Part shown: positions 36,514 through 46,124 of the stretch, in pieces
Layout: every line of letters starts with the position of its first letter
Numbering within the stretch: the stretch's first letter is position 1
Origin: Prochlorococcus marinus str. MIT 1214
GTDB lineage: Bacteria > Cyanobacteriota > Cyanobacteriia > PCC-6307 > Cyanobiaceae
Length of the DNA: 64,000 bases
Assembly: GCF_027359355.1 (NCBI RefSeq)
Contig: NZ_CP114777.1
Location: forward strand, 1,116,001 to 1,180,000
Direction: 5' to 3'
Translations under genes and position numbers: made by a program
Notes under the pieces: generated by a model
Databases searched by the model: none
The model's input: only the letters and a program-made list of their open reading frames with translations
What the model was told of the DNA's origin: nothing

Positions 36514-36636
36514 CAGTAAAAAGCTTTCTTATTCAAAAGATATGAACCCTAATATGAAATCCATATGGGATCAGTATGCAATCAACTTATTTCATTTCAA
36601 TCATAAGTTGATCAAATTCATTTATTTACCAACATA

Positions 36637-38199
36637 GTGGTACAAAAAATCTTCCAAACTAATGCTGAATTAAAAGATTGGCTTAGTGAACAAAATTCAG
36701 CAATAATTTTTATCCCTACGATGGGAGGACTCCACCCTGGCCATCAATATTTAATTGAGAAAGCAAAAGAAAGAAAAACCAAAACAAACCAAATTATTAT
36801 TGTAAGTATTTTTGTAAATCCATTGCAATTTGGAAAGGATGAAGACTTCAAAAAATATCCGAGAAATATAAGCAAAGATGCTGAATTAGCTTTTAATGCT
36901 GGTGCAGATGCAATTTGGGCTCCAGATTATTTTGAAGTTTTTCCTGAGGGAGAAAATTCACATTTTAAAATTCAAGTTCCGCAAACATTGCACAATCAAT
37001 TATGCGGTGCACAGAGACCAGGGCATTTTGATGGAGTAGCAACAGTTATTATTCGTCTCATCAGAATTATCAGGCCAAAGAAATTAATCTTAGGAGAAAA
37101 AGATTGGCAACAATTGATTATTATTAGAAACCTGTTTCAAGCACTATCCATACCTGTAAAAATTGAATCCTATTCCACACAAAGAGACAAAAGTGGATTT
37201 GCTTATAGTTCAAGGAATTCCTATCTGAGCGATTCTGAAAGATTAAACGCTCAATCATTACCTAGTGCACTTAAAGAAGCAAAAACAGAATTTGATAAAA
37301 AGAAAGTAATCAATCTCACAAAAATAGCTTCTATACTTAAAGAAAACAATTTAAAAATTGAATATCTAAAAGTCGTAGATCCATTTTCATTAAAAGAAAC
37401 AGAAAATATAAATAAACTATGCCTTTTGGCAGCAGCAGTAAAATGTGGTTCTACGAGGCTAATTGATCACACTTTTCTTATGCAACGACAACCAATAATT
37501 GCGATTGATGGTCCAGCTGGAGCTGGAAAAAGCACAGTAACCAAAGCATTTGCCAAAAAACTTGGTTTTATTTATTTAGATACCGGTGCAATGTATCGAG
37601 CGGTGACTTGGTTAATAATAAGCAATTCGATTGATCCAAGTGATCAATCGGAAATCAAAAATATCTTGAAAGATTCAAAATTAGAATTTAAAAACTCAGG
37701 CTTTGTAGAGCAAAAAATATTCATAAATAATATTGACGTAACAGAGAAGATAAGATCACCACAAGTGACATCAATGGTTTCTGAAATTGCAAAACAACAA
37801 TATGTAAGAGATTTACTCACAAAACAACAACAGTTCATTGGAGATGATGGAGGTTTAGTTGCAGAAGGAAGAGATATTGGCACAGCTGTCTTTCCAGATG
37901 CAGATGTAAAAATTTTTCTTACTGCTTCTCCCACAGAAAGAGCAAAAAGAAGAGCTCTTGACTTAAAGAAAAGAGGTTATGAATTCTCCAGCATTAAAGA
38001 TCTTGAACAAGACATTAAAGAAAGAGATAAAAAAGATAGTGAAAGAAAAATAGCTCCTTTAAAAAAAGCTCAAGATGCTATAGAACTAGTAACAGATGGA
38101 ATGAATATTGAAGATGTATTAGAAGAACTGATTGATATTTTCAGATCAAAGATTCCAGAAGAAGTCTGGCCAACTCCTAATCCATTAGATAATCTATGA
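36637..38199 (+). CDS. panC/cmk: Bifunctional pantoate ligase / cytidylate kinase
   Basis: Fusion of pantothenate synthetase (pantoate plus beta-alanine) and CMP kinase in one 520-aa protein, a known cyanobacterial arrangement. The PanC part (about 1-280) has IIFIPTMGGLHPGHQYLIEK, VSIFVNPLQFGKDEDF, and GAQRPGHFDGVATV; the kinase part (about 285-520) has the P-loop IDGPAGAGKSTV and VAEGRDIGTAVFPDADVKIF. The GTG start is followed by VQKIF. Its 3' end overlaps the convergent phosphatase gene by 23 bases. Confidence 0.95.
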   Translation: MVQKIFQTNAELKDWLSEQNSAIIFIPTMGGLHPGHQYLIEKAKERKTKTNQIIIVSIFVNPLQFGKDEDFKKYPRNISKDAELAFNAGADAIWAPDYFEVFPEGENSHFKIQVPQTLHNQLCGAQRPGHFDGVATVIIRLIRIIRPKKLILGEKDWQQLIIIRNLFQALSIPVKIESYSTQRDKSGFAYSSRNSYLSDSERLNAQSLPSALKEAKTEFDKKKVINLTKIASILKENNLKIEYLKVVDPFSLKETENINKLCLLAAAVKCGSTRLIDHTFLMQRQPIIAIDGPAGAGKSTVTKAFAKKLGFIYLDTGAMYRAVTWLIISNSIDPSDQSEIKNILKDSKLEFKNSGFVEQKIFINNIDVTEKIRSPQVTSMVSEIAKQQYVRDLLTKQQQFIGDDGGLVAEGRDIGTAVFPDADVKIFLTASPTERAKRRALDLKKRGYEFSSIKDLEQDIKERDKKDSERKIAPLKKAQDAIELVTDGMNIEDVLEELIDIFRSKIPEEVWPTPNPLDNL

Positions 38200-38650
38200 A
38201 TCCATTCATAGCATCATCAAGTAAATCTATAACCTTATCAAAGCCATTTTGACCACCATAATAAGGATCAGGGACTTCTTCTAATTGAGTATTGTTTGAG
38301 TAACTTAGAATAAGTTTGATTTTAGAGTTTACAGGATTCTTATGATCTTTAATTAATGATTTAACAGCATCAAGATTATCATTATCCATAACCAAGATAT
38401 GATCAAATTCATATAAATCACTTTCTTCGATTTTTCTCGATCTACTGGTCAGTTCTATACCTCTTGATAATGCTGTTTCTCTCATACGTGGATCCGCTAG
38501 ATTCCCAACATGCCAACCACCAGTTCCTGCAGAATCAACTACAAAAAATTTTTCTAAATCTCTCTCTTTAATTTTTTGCTTAAAGACACCTTCGGCCGCA
38601 GGAGAACGGCAAATGTTTCCTAAACAAACAAAAAGAATTTTTTTTACCAT
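38177..38650 (-). CDS. Low-molecular-weight protein tyrosine phosphatase
   Basis: A 157-aa single-domain phosphatase. The P-loop CLGNICRS (Cys-x5-Arg) lies at the N-terminus and the general-acid loop DPYYGGQNGF near the C-terminus; both are complete. In bacteria such enzymes dephosphorylate tyrosine kinases of polysaccharide export or arginine residues; here no kinase is adjacent. ATG at 38648-38650 is chosen over an upstream TTG. It overlaps the end of panC-cmk convergently by 23 bases, an unusually deep overlap. Confidence 0.92.
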   Translation of the reverse strand: MVKKILFVCLGNICRSPAAEGVFKQKIKERDLEKFFVVDSAGTGGWHVGNLADPRMRETALSRGIELTSRSRKIEESDLYEFDHILVMDNDNLDAVKSLIKDHKNPVNSKIKLILSYSNNTQLEEVPDPYYGGQNGFDKVIDLLDDAMNGFIDYLMD

Positions 38651-38668
38651 AATCTTCAAATCTCAACT

Positions 38669-39445
38669 TTATTGTAGGTCAAAAAGAATATTATTTATAT
38701 AACTTTCAGTCCATTCATTCCCAAAGAAGCCTCGTAACATTCCTCTTGCAGGATCTTTTTCAGCTCGATATCTCATATATTTTTTCTGACCATTTAGAAC
38801 CTTTGAAGATCTTTCTATTGATATCCTTTTTGAATTAACAATTAAATCCAAAAAAAAAGTCAAATAATCATCAAAAGCTGGTTTAATTATCTGACTAATT
38901 AATTGATCACCCTCTGTACCTTTAGGAATTCTAGACCAAAGAAAACCTGGAGAAAAATATTGTTTAGCCTCCAATGGGATATTTCCTCCTGAGGGAAGTT
39001 TAGATTGCCAATGAGCGTGTATAGATTTTAACTTTCCTAAAAAATATTGAGTATGAACCATATCATCTTTTAATGCAGGTTGAAGATCTAAAGCAATAAG
39101 ATGTCCATTTGGAAGTGTTACAAAATCAGCTCCAAAAAAAGGTAAATCATAATTATTGAAAGGTGAAATTACCAAATTCATAACCGACGTAATTTCACCG
39201 GCTTGCAGGCAAGCGCATCTAGCCTGTCGTATTTTTTCCGTCTTTAGACCCCACGTTTCCAAAATCACTTTTTTAGGATTAGAACTTGAACCAAAGAAAG
39301 ATTCTTTAAAAAGAAAATTATTCTCTATCGGATACGGTTTAGGTTGAAACATAGAAAACTTCTTTATAGTTTTATCTAAGAAATAAGACCAACGCCAATT
39401 ACTCATTGAAATAGGGTCAAGACTATTATTTCGATTACTTTGCAT
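38669..39445 (-). CDS. pebB: Phycoerythrobilin:ferredoxin oxidoreductase
   Basis: Second ferredoxin-dependent bilin reductase step: 15,16-dihydrobiliverdin to phycoerythrobilin. The 258-aa product has the bilin reductase fold signatures LPFFGADFVTLPNGHLIALDLQP (split across about residues 107-129) and the C-terminal RYRAEKDPARGMLRGFFG. An alternative start at Met14 (MSNWRW) exists; the longer ATG is retained. It sits 26 bases after pebA. Prochlorococcus lacks phycobilisomes, so the product probably serves a residual phycoerythrin or signalling; this is inference. Confidence 0.95.
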   Translation of the reverse strand: MQSNRNNSLDPISMSNWRWSYFLDKTIKKFSMFQPKPYPIENNFLFKESFFGSSSNPKKVILETWGLKTEKIRQARCACLQAGEITSVMNLVISPFNNYDLPFFGADFVTLPNGHLIALDLQPALKDDMVHTQYFLGKLKSIHAHWQSKLPSGGNIPLEAKQYFSPGFLWSRIPKGTEGDQLISQIIKPAFDDYLTFFLDLIVNSKRISIERSSKVLNGQKKYMRYRAEKDPARGMLRGFFGNEWTESYINNILFDLQ

Positions 39446-39471
39446 TTAAAACTACAATGAAGAATTAATAT

Positions 39472-40173
39472 TTATAAGCTTAAAGGAAATAAAAACTCAT
39501 TCATATATTTCTCTGACCATTCTTTACCAAAAAAGCCAGAAAATAAACCATGAGCAGGATCTTTTTCAGCGCTATATTTATTATAATCTATATGCAATAA
39601 GCTAATTTCTTGAGATTTAATATAATTTCCATTAACTTTAGATAAATCAAGATTTACCCAATAACATTTAAGAAAAGATCTAAAAACTTTTGGTAAAATA
39701 TTTTCCGCTTCAAAATTACCACCTTTACAAAATAGAGTCCATGGAGAGAAGTACTTGTTTGGATCATATATATTACTTTTCATATCAGAATTAAACTCAT
39801 GAAAAGATTCTTTTAGGCTTTTTAAGCCATCAAAGTATCTATCAATATATTCTTTATCTTGCACAAGAGGCTGAAAATCAAGAATAGCAACTAACTTTTC
39901 TTTTTTCTCAAACCACAAAAGATCAATACCCATAATTGGCATATCGTTGTCGTCATGAGGGTAAGCAACTGAATTTAATACTTGAAGATGTTCTCCTGCG
40001 TCCAATCTAGTCACTCTCCATCTTCGAAATCCAGGAACATCCCATAACCAACTATTCAGTTTATAACCGCCTTTTTTAGAAACGCGTTCACAAAATTCAT
40101 CCCGAACAATCAACTTTTTACCACCATGTTCAAGAATATTTTTTGTTAACTCACTTAAAAGATCTTCAAACAT
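39472..40173 (-). CDS. pebA: 15,16-dihydrobiliverdin:ferredoxin oxidoreductase
   Basis: First bilin reductase step, from biliverdin IX-alpha. The 233-aa product has the family blocks DDNDMPIMGIDLLWFEKKEKL and AILDFQPLVQDKEY, and ends with YSAEKDPAHGLFSGFFGKEW, matching the PebA subgroup. ATG start. Order ho1-pebA-pebB on one strand with short gaps argues for a shared transcript, though 147 bases separate ho1 from pebA. No phycoerythrin subunit gene is in the window. Confidence 0.95.
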   Translation of the reverse strand: MFEDLLSELTKNILEHGGKKLIVRDEFCERVSKKGGYKLNSWLWDVPGFRRWRVTRLDAGEHLQVLNSVAYPHDDNDMPIMGIDLLWFEKKEKLVAILDFQPLVQDKEYIDRYFDGLKSLKESFHEFNSDMKSNIYDPNKYFSPWTLFCKGGNFEAENILPKVFRSFLKCYWVNLDLSKVNGNYIKSQEISLLHIDYNKYSAEKDPAHGLFSGFFGKEWSEKYMNEFLFPLSL

Positions 40174-40320
40174 AAACAGTCATCTCCTTAGAAGATTTAA
40201 TGATTTTGTCTCCATTAAAGTGATTTAATCAGTTAAAAAGAATAAAGAAAAAGCGTTTATACTATTCTAATAGATAATGAATATAAATAAAGGAATAGTC
40301 TTGAGAAAATATGATTTTCA

Positions 40321-41028
40321 TTACTCGGTACTACCTTTGCGCTCTTTATTTGCAAAAAATCTAAATAAAACTTTTCCTATAGCAGCGATTAAATTTCCTT
40401 CCAATTCATTAAAAATATCCATATTATATTTAAAAGATCTATTTGCTTCTTCAATAATTGAATCTGCCATCTTTTGATCTATAGGAAGATTATCTAAAGT
40501 ATTTCGATACTTGATTTTAAATTCTTTTTCATCTCTAATTTCCTCAAAAATATAAAAGCTAAGTCCCTCATCACCAGCAAGATTCATAGCTTTTTTAGTG
40601 ATGGTTTTCAAAAGCTGTCCCCCAGACAAGTCACCTATATATCTGCTGTAATGATGCCCAATTAAAAGTTCAGGATTCTCTTTAGCAATTTCTCTAATTC
40701 TTGCTTCATATTCGACAGCTGGCTTAGAGGGCTTTGCTAATTCAGACCACTTACTACCAAAGTAGAAGGACAGATCTTGTTCCAATTTTTCCTTACGAAA
40801 AAGCTCTTTAAATCCAATTGGAGAAATTATCGGATGAGAGTTTGCACAAAGTTTTTCTATCTCTTCCTCCATCGCAGAGTAAACAAGATATAAATCAGCT
40901 AATAAATTTCTATAGGAGGACTTATCAACTACTCCCTTGAGAAAACAACTTATAAAACCTGTATTTTCAGCCATCGTATGAGACTTTTTGGTCCCTTCAC
41001 GAAGTTGCCTAGCCAAGGCTACTGCCAT
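40321..41028 (-). CDS. ho1: Heme oxygenase (biliverdin-producing)
   Basis: Ferredoxin-dependent opening of heme to biliverdin IX-alpha, CO and iron, feeding PebA. The 235-aa product has the proximal-ligand helix LREGTKKSHTMAEN (His17), and the distal helix YSRYIGDLSGGQLLK with the Gly-rich segment above the heme. Length matches plant/cyanobacterial HO-1. ATG start with GGAG-like sequence nearby. First gene of the bilin group and divergent from icd. Confidence 0.96.
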   Translation of the reverse strand: MAVALARQLREGTKKSHTMAENTGFISCFLKGVVDKSSYRNLLADLYLVYSAMEEEIEKLCANSHPIISPIGFKELFRKEKLEQDLSFYFGSKWSELAKPSKPAVEYEARIREIAKENPELLIGHHYSRYIGDLSGGQLLKTITKKAMNLAGDEGLSFYIFEEIRDEKEFKIKYRNTLDNLPIDQKMADSIIEEANRSFKYNMDIFNELEGNLIAAIGKVLFRFFANKERKGSTE

Positions 41029-41107
41029 GAGTTCAAAATCATTTAATCAAAACCTACCACTTAGACATAAGCTCAACATTAGATCTATTAATCAGTGAAT
41101 AAAAATT

Positions 41108-42532
41108 ATGGAAAATTTTGAAAAGCTCATTGCTCCATCAGCAGGCCAAAAAATTACTTTTGTTGATGGAAACCCAGTAGTCCCAAACCATCCAATTATT
41201 CCATTTATCAGAGGTGATGGAACAGGAATAGATATTTGGCCCGCTACACAATTAGTAATCGATAAAGCTATTGAAAAAGCTTATGGAAACAATCGATCCA
41301 TTGAATGGTTCAAAATCTATGCAGGTGATGAAGCTTGCGACTTATATGGAACTTATCAATACTTACCAAACGACACTCTTGAGGCGATAAGAACTTACGG
41401 GTTAGCTATAAAAGGACCTTTAACCACACCTGTAGGGGGAGGGATTAGATCTTTAAACGTATCTCTAAGACAGATTTTTGATTTATATTCATGCGTTAGA
41501 CCTTGCAAATATTACGAAGGGACTCCAAGCCCTCATAAAAAGCCGCAAGATTTAGATGTAATTGTTTATCGAGAAAATACCGAAGATATTTATATGGGCA
41601 TTGAATGGGAATCTGATGATCCCGAATGCATCAAATTGATTGATCAACTCAATAATGAAATAATTCCAGCCAGCCAAAAACTAAAAAACAGGAAAATTCC
41701 TAACGGAGCAGGAATAGGAATTAAACCGGTTAGCAAAAGTGGAAGTCAAAGACATATAAGACGTGCTATTCAACATGCACTCAAGCTTAAGGGGAGCAAA
41801 AGACATGTGACCTTAGTTCATAAGGGAAACATCATGAAATTTACTGAAGGGGCCTTCAGAGATTGGGGATACGAATTAGCAACCACAGAATTCAGGAATG
41901 AATGCATAACAGAGAGAGAAAGCTGGATTTTAGAAAACTTAGAAAAAAATCCTCGCATCTCCTATGAAGAGAATGCTGAATTGATTGATCCAGGTTTTTC
42001 ATCATTAACAAAAGAGAAAAAGAAAGCTATTTGTGATGAAGTTCGTTCAGTCCTATCAAATATTGGAAGTAGTCATGGCAATGGTAAATGGAAGGATATG
42101 GTGATGGTTGATGACCGCATAGCAGATAGTATTTTTCAACAAATTCAAACTCGTCCTCAAGAGTATTCCATACTTGCCACTCTCAATCTAAATGGTGATT
42201 ACATATCAGATGCGGCAGCAGCGATTGTTGGTGGACTAGGGATGGCACCAGGAGCCAATATTGGAGATACGGCGGCTATTTTCGAAGCCACCCATGGAAC
42301 AGCTCCAAAACATGCAGGCTTGGACAGAATCAATCCAGGTTCAGTAATACTTAGTGGAGTAATGATGCTGGAATATTTAGGTTGGAATGAGGCAGCAAAA
42401 TTAATTACAAATGGATTGAGCAAGTCTATTTCAGATAAAAAAGTTACTTATGATCTGGCACGATTAATGGAACCACGCGTGGAGCCTCTTAGTTGTAGTG
42501 ATTTTGCTAAATCAATTGTTGAAAGATTTTAA
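41108..42532 (+). CDS. icd: NADP-dependent isocitrate dehydrogenase
   Basis: Produces 2-oxoglutarate, the carbon skeleton for ammonium assimilation and the main nitrogen-status signal in cyanobacteria. The 474-aa product has IPFIRGDGTGIDIWPA near the N-terminus, the phosphorylation/substrate loop GGGIRSLNVSLRQIFDLY, VYRENTEDIYMGIE, and the adenine-binding HGTAPKHAGLDRINPGSVIL. No NtcA-type GTA-N8-TAC box was seen in the 79 bases upstream. Convergent with the four-carbon kinase gene, 28 bases apart. Confidence 0.97.
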   Translation: MENFEKLIAPSAGQKITFVDGNPVVPNHPIIPFIRGDGTGIDIWPATQLVIDKAIEKAYGNNRSIEWFKIYAGDEACDLYGTYQYLPNDTLEAIRTYGLAIKGPLTTPVGGGIRSLNVSLRQIFDLYSCVRPCKYYEGTPSPHKKPQDLDVIVYRENTEDIYMGIEWESDDPECIKLIDQLNNEIIPASQKLKNRKIPNGAGIGIKPVSKSGSQRHIRRAIQHALKLKGSKRHVTLVHKGNIMKFTEGAFRDWGYELATTEFRNECITERESWILENLEKNPRISYEENAELIDPGFSSLTKEKKKAICDEVRSVLSNIGSSHGNGKWKDMVMVDDRIADSIFQQIQTRPQEYSILATLNLNGDYISDAAAAIVGGLGMAPGANIGDTAAIFEATHGTAPKHAGLDRINPGSVILSGVMMLEYLGWNEAAKLITNGLSKSISDKKVTYDLARLMEPRVEPLSCSDFAKSIVERF

Positions 42533-42560
42533 TTAAAAATTGTTTAGAGTCTTTCGACAA

Positions 42561-43913
42561 TTAAGAATCTAACTCCATTAATCTAAAGGATTCTAGAAGT
42601 GTTTTCTCATTGCCTAGATTACCGGGAAAAGTAACTACTGGTAAATCATATTTATCAGAATTACTTTTTACTATTGACAATCCTGGTAATATTTGCCCTT
42701 TTAAATCTACTTGATTAAAATTCAACCCTTTTTGAAGCAAGATTTGTGTTGTAATACCTCCTTTACTAATAATGTATCCCAACTTGTTAGTTATTTTTCT
42801 TACTAGAATTGCCATAAATTCTGCAAGTTCAAGTCCAAAATTCATTCTTTTATAGTCAGAGGAAAACTTCATTTCTTCTCGAGTAGTATATAAAACAGGT
42901 ACTTTTTTTATATCCAAAATATCATTTATTTTCGATAATAGAATATCCTCTAACTCTAAGATTGCCTGTTGACAGTCTTCTAAAGCAAAAATATCAACTA
43001 ATTTGCTGACTGGTATTTCTAAACCTTCACAGGAATTATCTTTCAATAAAACCTCTAATTGATCTGTCGCTAATTTCATATGAGAACCAACAATTATCAA
43101 ACCTGGCTTATATTCAAACTCATTATTTTTTGATCTTAAAGCTACTAAATCTGCAGTATCTTTAGGGTTAGGTGTTAAACCAGATAAAGAGTTGATAAAG
43201 CTTGCTGCTGATCTGAAAAGAAATCTTTTTTCTTTAGAAACTGTTTTAATCGCCCTAGCTAGTATTTCTAAATGATGAGGAAATTTAGAATCCACAACTA
43301 CTGAAATATTATTTTCTAATTTAGACAAAAAGCTTAAAAGAGATTTAAAACCATCTTCATTATTAAAAGCCATATCTAATAATTTAATATCAACGTGCAA
43401 GATATTCTTAACCTTTATCTTTCCAAAACTTTTTTCTTCAATCCATTTAGCTAAATCACTTGTAGAAAATCCAAAAATATTATCACGACCAAAATCAGTA
43501 GTATGGACAGGTATCCCATTTAGGTAATGAATACCGTTTTCAGTTGTTCTTCCACCTTCCAAAAAAGCTGGAATGTGAAATGTTGCATGAAATGGTCCTA
43601 ATTCTTCCGCAAGAATTGCTGGTTCCAAAACACCATGACCACGTAATGTTGAATCACCTCTACTAATAAAAAAATAATCATCTTTGGAATATCCTTTTCT
43701 TAAAAAAAAATTCTTAATAGCTGAACATATTTCTCTTGTTTTCTTAACAGCCAAAACAGAAGATAAGGATCTTGTGTTCGCAAGTATAAATATCAAAGGC
43801 GAAGATTTTGTAAATGCTTGCTCTAGAGTTTGTTCATCCCAATTTAATAGTAATGGACATCCATAAACAGTTTGAGATCCAGTTGGATCATCATCAAAAA
43901 TAATTATTTTCAT
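42561..43913 (-). CDS. Four-carbon acid sugar kinase family protein (DUF1537)
   Basis: ATP-dependent kinase of the DUF1537/OtnK-like family, whose known members phosphorylate four-carbon sugar acids such as threonate, erythronate or 3-oxo-tetronate. The 450-aa product starts with the substrate-domain signature IIIFDDDPTGSQTVYG (residues 3-18), has SRGDSTLRGHG (about 102-112) and a C-terminal nucleotide domain with YIISKGGITTQILLQKG. The usual partners (OtnI isomerase, epimerase, PdxA2-like) are not adjacent. It follows the hydroxy-acid oxidase by 18 bases on the same strand, so they may share a pathway. Substrate unknown. Confidence 0.85.
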   Translation of the reverse strand: MKIIIFDDDPTGSQTVYGCPLLLNWDEQTLEQAFTKSSPLIFILANTRSLSSVLAVKKTREICSAIKNFFLRKGYSKDDYFFISRGDSTLRGHGVLEPAILAEELGPFHATFHIPAFLEGGRTTENGIHYLNGIPVHTTDFGRDNIFGFSTSDLAKWIEEKSFGKIKVKNILHVDIKLLDMAFNNEDGFKSLLSFLSKLENNISVVVDSKFPHHLEILARAIKTVSKEKRFLFRSAASFINSLSGLTPNPKDTADLVALRSKNNEFEYKPGLIIVGSHMKLATDQLEVLLKDNSCEGLEIPVSKLVDIFALEDCQQAILELEDILLSKINDILDIKKVPVLYTTREEMKFSSDYKRMNFGLELAEFMAILVRKITNKLGYIISKGGITTQILLQKGLNFNQVDLKGQILPGLSIVKSNSDKYDLPVVTFPGNLGNEKTLLESFRLMELDS

Positions 43914-43931
43914 AAAAAATTAATCTGTTGT

Positions 43932-45116
43932 CTAATCGAATCTCTCCCAACTTTCAGGAACTTGAATGTAAGATTTATTTAAATCGGCAACAGATCCACA
44001 TCCCAATAGTTTCATAGTTCTCACTATATCTGTTTGAAGAATTTCTATAGCTCTGGCAACGCCTTTCCCTCCTGCAGCAGCAAGTCCATACGCATAGGCC
44101 CTACCTATCAAAACTCCTTTCGCGCCAAGACATAATGCTTTAACGACATCACTACCTCTTCGAATACCTCCATCTAGCAAAACATCTATTTTCCCATCAA
44201 CAGCAGCTAAAATTTCAGGCAAAACTCGTATGGTGGGAGCAACGCTATCAAGTTGCCTAGCTCCATGATTAGAAATAACGATCGCATCAACACCTAGCTC
44301 TGCCGCTTTTTTTGCGTCATCACCAATATGTATACCCTTAACAATAATTTTTCCACCCCACGCCTCGCGTATCCATTGAAGATCCTCCCAAGTAACAACT
44401 GATTGTTCTAAAGCAGGACCAATTGCCGTGTATCCCATAGGGCCATCATCAAGTTGAACATTTGGAAAACTCATTAAGCCTCCATCACTTAACCATTGAG
44501 TCAACCAGCATGGTTTAACTAATATTTGAGGAATATAAGGAAGCATCTCAAAAGGATTCCTCGATAAAAGTTGTTGGGTTCCTGATCGCATATCCCTTTC
44601 CCTTAAGCCAGAGACTGGTGTATCAATAGTTACAACTATTGCGGAGAATCCTGCTTCTTTAGCTCTAGCAATCGTTTTCAACGCGACTTCTTTACCACCT
44701 AGTAAATAAAGCTGATACCAAGCTGGGCCTTTTGTAGCAGCCTTAACATCTTCTAATAAACAACCTGAAAGAGTCGACAAAGTATATCCAGTTCCAGCTT
44801 TTCCTGCTTCTCTAGCTGCAACCACTTCGCCTTGGGGATAGAACATTCTACTACTACCTACTGGTCCCAACAAAAAAGGGAGTTCAAATTTCTGATCTAA
44901 AACAGATATTCTAAGATCACACGATGGAACAGAAACTGCACATCTAGGTCTAAATAAAATTTCATTATATGCGTTGCAATTTTGTGAAAGTGTTTGTTCT
45001 CTATCCGCACCACTATCTATATAGTTAAAAACCATTGCAGGTAGACGATTTTTAGCTCTAGACCTGAGGTCATCAATATTAAGTACGCCTGGAGAGGAAA
45101 CATCTGCTCCTAACAT
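43932..45116 (-). CDS. FMN-dependent alpha-hydroxy-acid oxidase/dehydrogenase
   Basis: TIM-barrel flavoenzyme of the glycolate oxidase/lactate dehydrogenase family, oxidising an L-2-hydroxy acid. The 394-aa product contains MVFNYIDSGADREQT, LGPVGSSRMFYPQGE, YQLYLLGGKEVALK, and the catalytic His/Arg block VISNHGARQLDSVAPT and LLDGGIRRGSDVVKAL. No membrane segment is evident, suggesting a soluble, O2-linked form. Possible roles are photorespiratory glycolate or lactate turnover. Upstream of the four-carbon kinase with 18 bases between them. Confidence 0.9.
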   Translation of the reverse strand: MLGADVSSPGVLNIDDLRSRAKNRLPAMVFNYIDSGADREQTLSQNCNAYNEILFRPRCAVSVPSCDLRISVLDQKFELPFLLGPVGSSRMFYPQGEVVAAREAGKAGTGYTLSTLSGCLLEDVKAATKGPAWYQLYLLGGKEVALKTIARAKEAGFSAIVVTIDTPVSGLRERDMRSGTQQLLSRNPFEMLPYIPQILVKPCWLTQWLSDGGLMSFPNVQLDDGPMGYTAIGPALEQSVVTWEDLQWIREAWGGKIIVKGIHIGDDAKKAAELGVDAIVISNHGARQLDSVAPTIRVLPEILAAVDGKIDVLLDGGIRRGSDVVKALCLGAKGVLIGRAYAYGLAAAGGKGVARAIEILQTDIVRTMKLLGCGSVADLNKSYIQVPESWERFD

Positions 45117-45263
45117 TATTCATCAAAAATTTATGAATGTTGAATCTATAATATATTGATCATAGATGCAAAAACCAAAAAAATATTGAAATATTTGTCA
45201 TACAAAAAATCTATAAATTTGATTTAATTAGTTACAAACTTTACTTCTATAAAACATAAATAA

Positions 45264-46121
45264 CTAAAAAGAATCATACTTAAAAGTGGTAAATAATTCT
45301 ATATATTCCTCGGATTTAATTTCAAGTTTTCTATCTCCAGTCACCAGTGAATTCCTTGGGCTTGTCCAAGGCTCAAGACAAACCATTCGCCTCGGAGGAT
45401 CAGTCCATATTACTGTTGTATCCATTGGCTCTTGATGAATTAATTCAATTACGTTCCTAGATAAATAATCAAAAAGTTTAACCGAGCAAGAAGGATAAGA
45501 AAGGAAATCAACTCCTTTATCTAAAATTCTAATCTGGTCAGAAGCATGAGTAACTTTCATATTAGTTTGATCAATACATTTTTCAGGTAACCCGTCTATC
45601 TTTATTTTTTGTAAATTTGAAATCTGAAAATATGGATGAAGGCCAAAACTAAAAGGCATAGACTCATGCCCCTGATTATAAATTTTAACAGATATTTGAA
45701 GACTTTTTTCCTTCAAGCAAACATCCATCAAAAGGGTGAAGAAAAAAGGAAAATAAGAACGTGTTTGATTTGTATCACTAAGTTTTAGCCTTATTCCTAA
45801 TGTATCTTTTAATAAACTAATTGACCAAGGTAAATCCCTTGCAAAACCATGCTGTTTTAAAAAATACTTCTTACCAGATATCAAATAGCCTTCAGGTAAA
45901 TCACCGCATATAGGGAAAAGGATCGGTATTCCTCCTCTAACACTTTTATCTTTATCTAGAAAACGCTCTAAATCGAAGTACAAAAGTTCTTTCCCTTCGC
46001 TTAGCCATTCAGTGATCAATCCTCCTCTTTCAGGGACAATTCTAATTAATGAATCGAATTCAGGATTTGAATATTCCCAGTGAGGATATGGGTTTGTCTT
46101 TTTCTCAAAACTGACAGCCAT
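45264..46121 (-). CDS. Aldose 1-epimerase / glucose-6-phosphate mutarotase-like protein
   Basis: A galactose-mutarotase-fold enzyme interconverting sugar anomers, probably a hexose-6-phosphate (YeaD-like) type. The 285-aa product has RGGIPILFPICGDLP, KQHGFARDLPWSI with the His, MPFSFGLHPYFQIS with the second His, and the catalytic Glu in MVCLEPWTSPRNSL. ATG start. It precedes neither a kinase nor an isomerase gene but lies three bases after the alpha/beta hydrolase stop on the same strand, so these two are probably co-transcribed. Confidence 0.9.
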   Translation of the reverse strand: MAVSFEKKTNPYPHWEYSNPEFDSLIRIVPERGGLITEWLSEGKELLYFDLERFLDKDKSVRGGIPILFPICGDLPEGYLISGKKYFLKQHGFARDLPWSISLLKDTLGIRLKLSDTNQTRSYFPFFFTLLMDVCLKEKSLQISVKIYNQGHESMPFSFGLHPYFQISNLQKIKIDGLPEKCIDQTNMKVTHASDQIRILDKGVDFLSYPSCSVKLFDYLSRNVIELIHQEPMDTTVIWTDPPRRMVCLEPWTSPRNSLVTGDRKLEIKSEEYIELFTTFKYDSF

Positions 46122-46124
46122 CGA

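Noticed and set aside
40277-40477. 66-codon plus-strand frame by the heme oxygenase gene
   Set aside because: Mostly antisense to ho1, no ribosome site or protein-like composition.
41029-41107. NtcA box upstream of icd
   Set aside because: No GTA-N8-TAC pattern was found in the short gap, although icd is nitrogen-regulated in other cyanobacteria.
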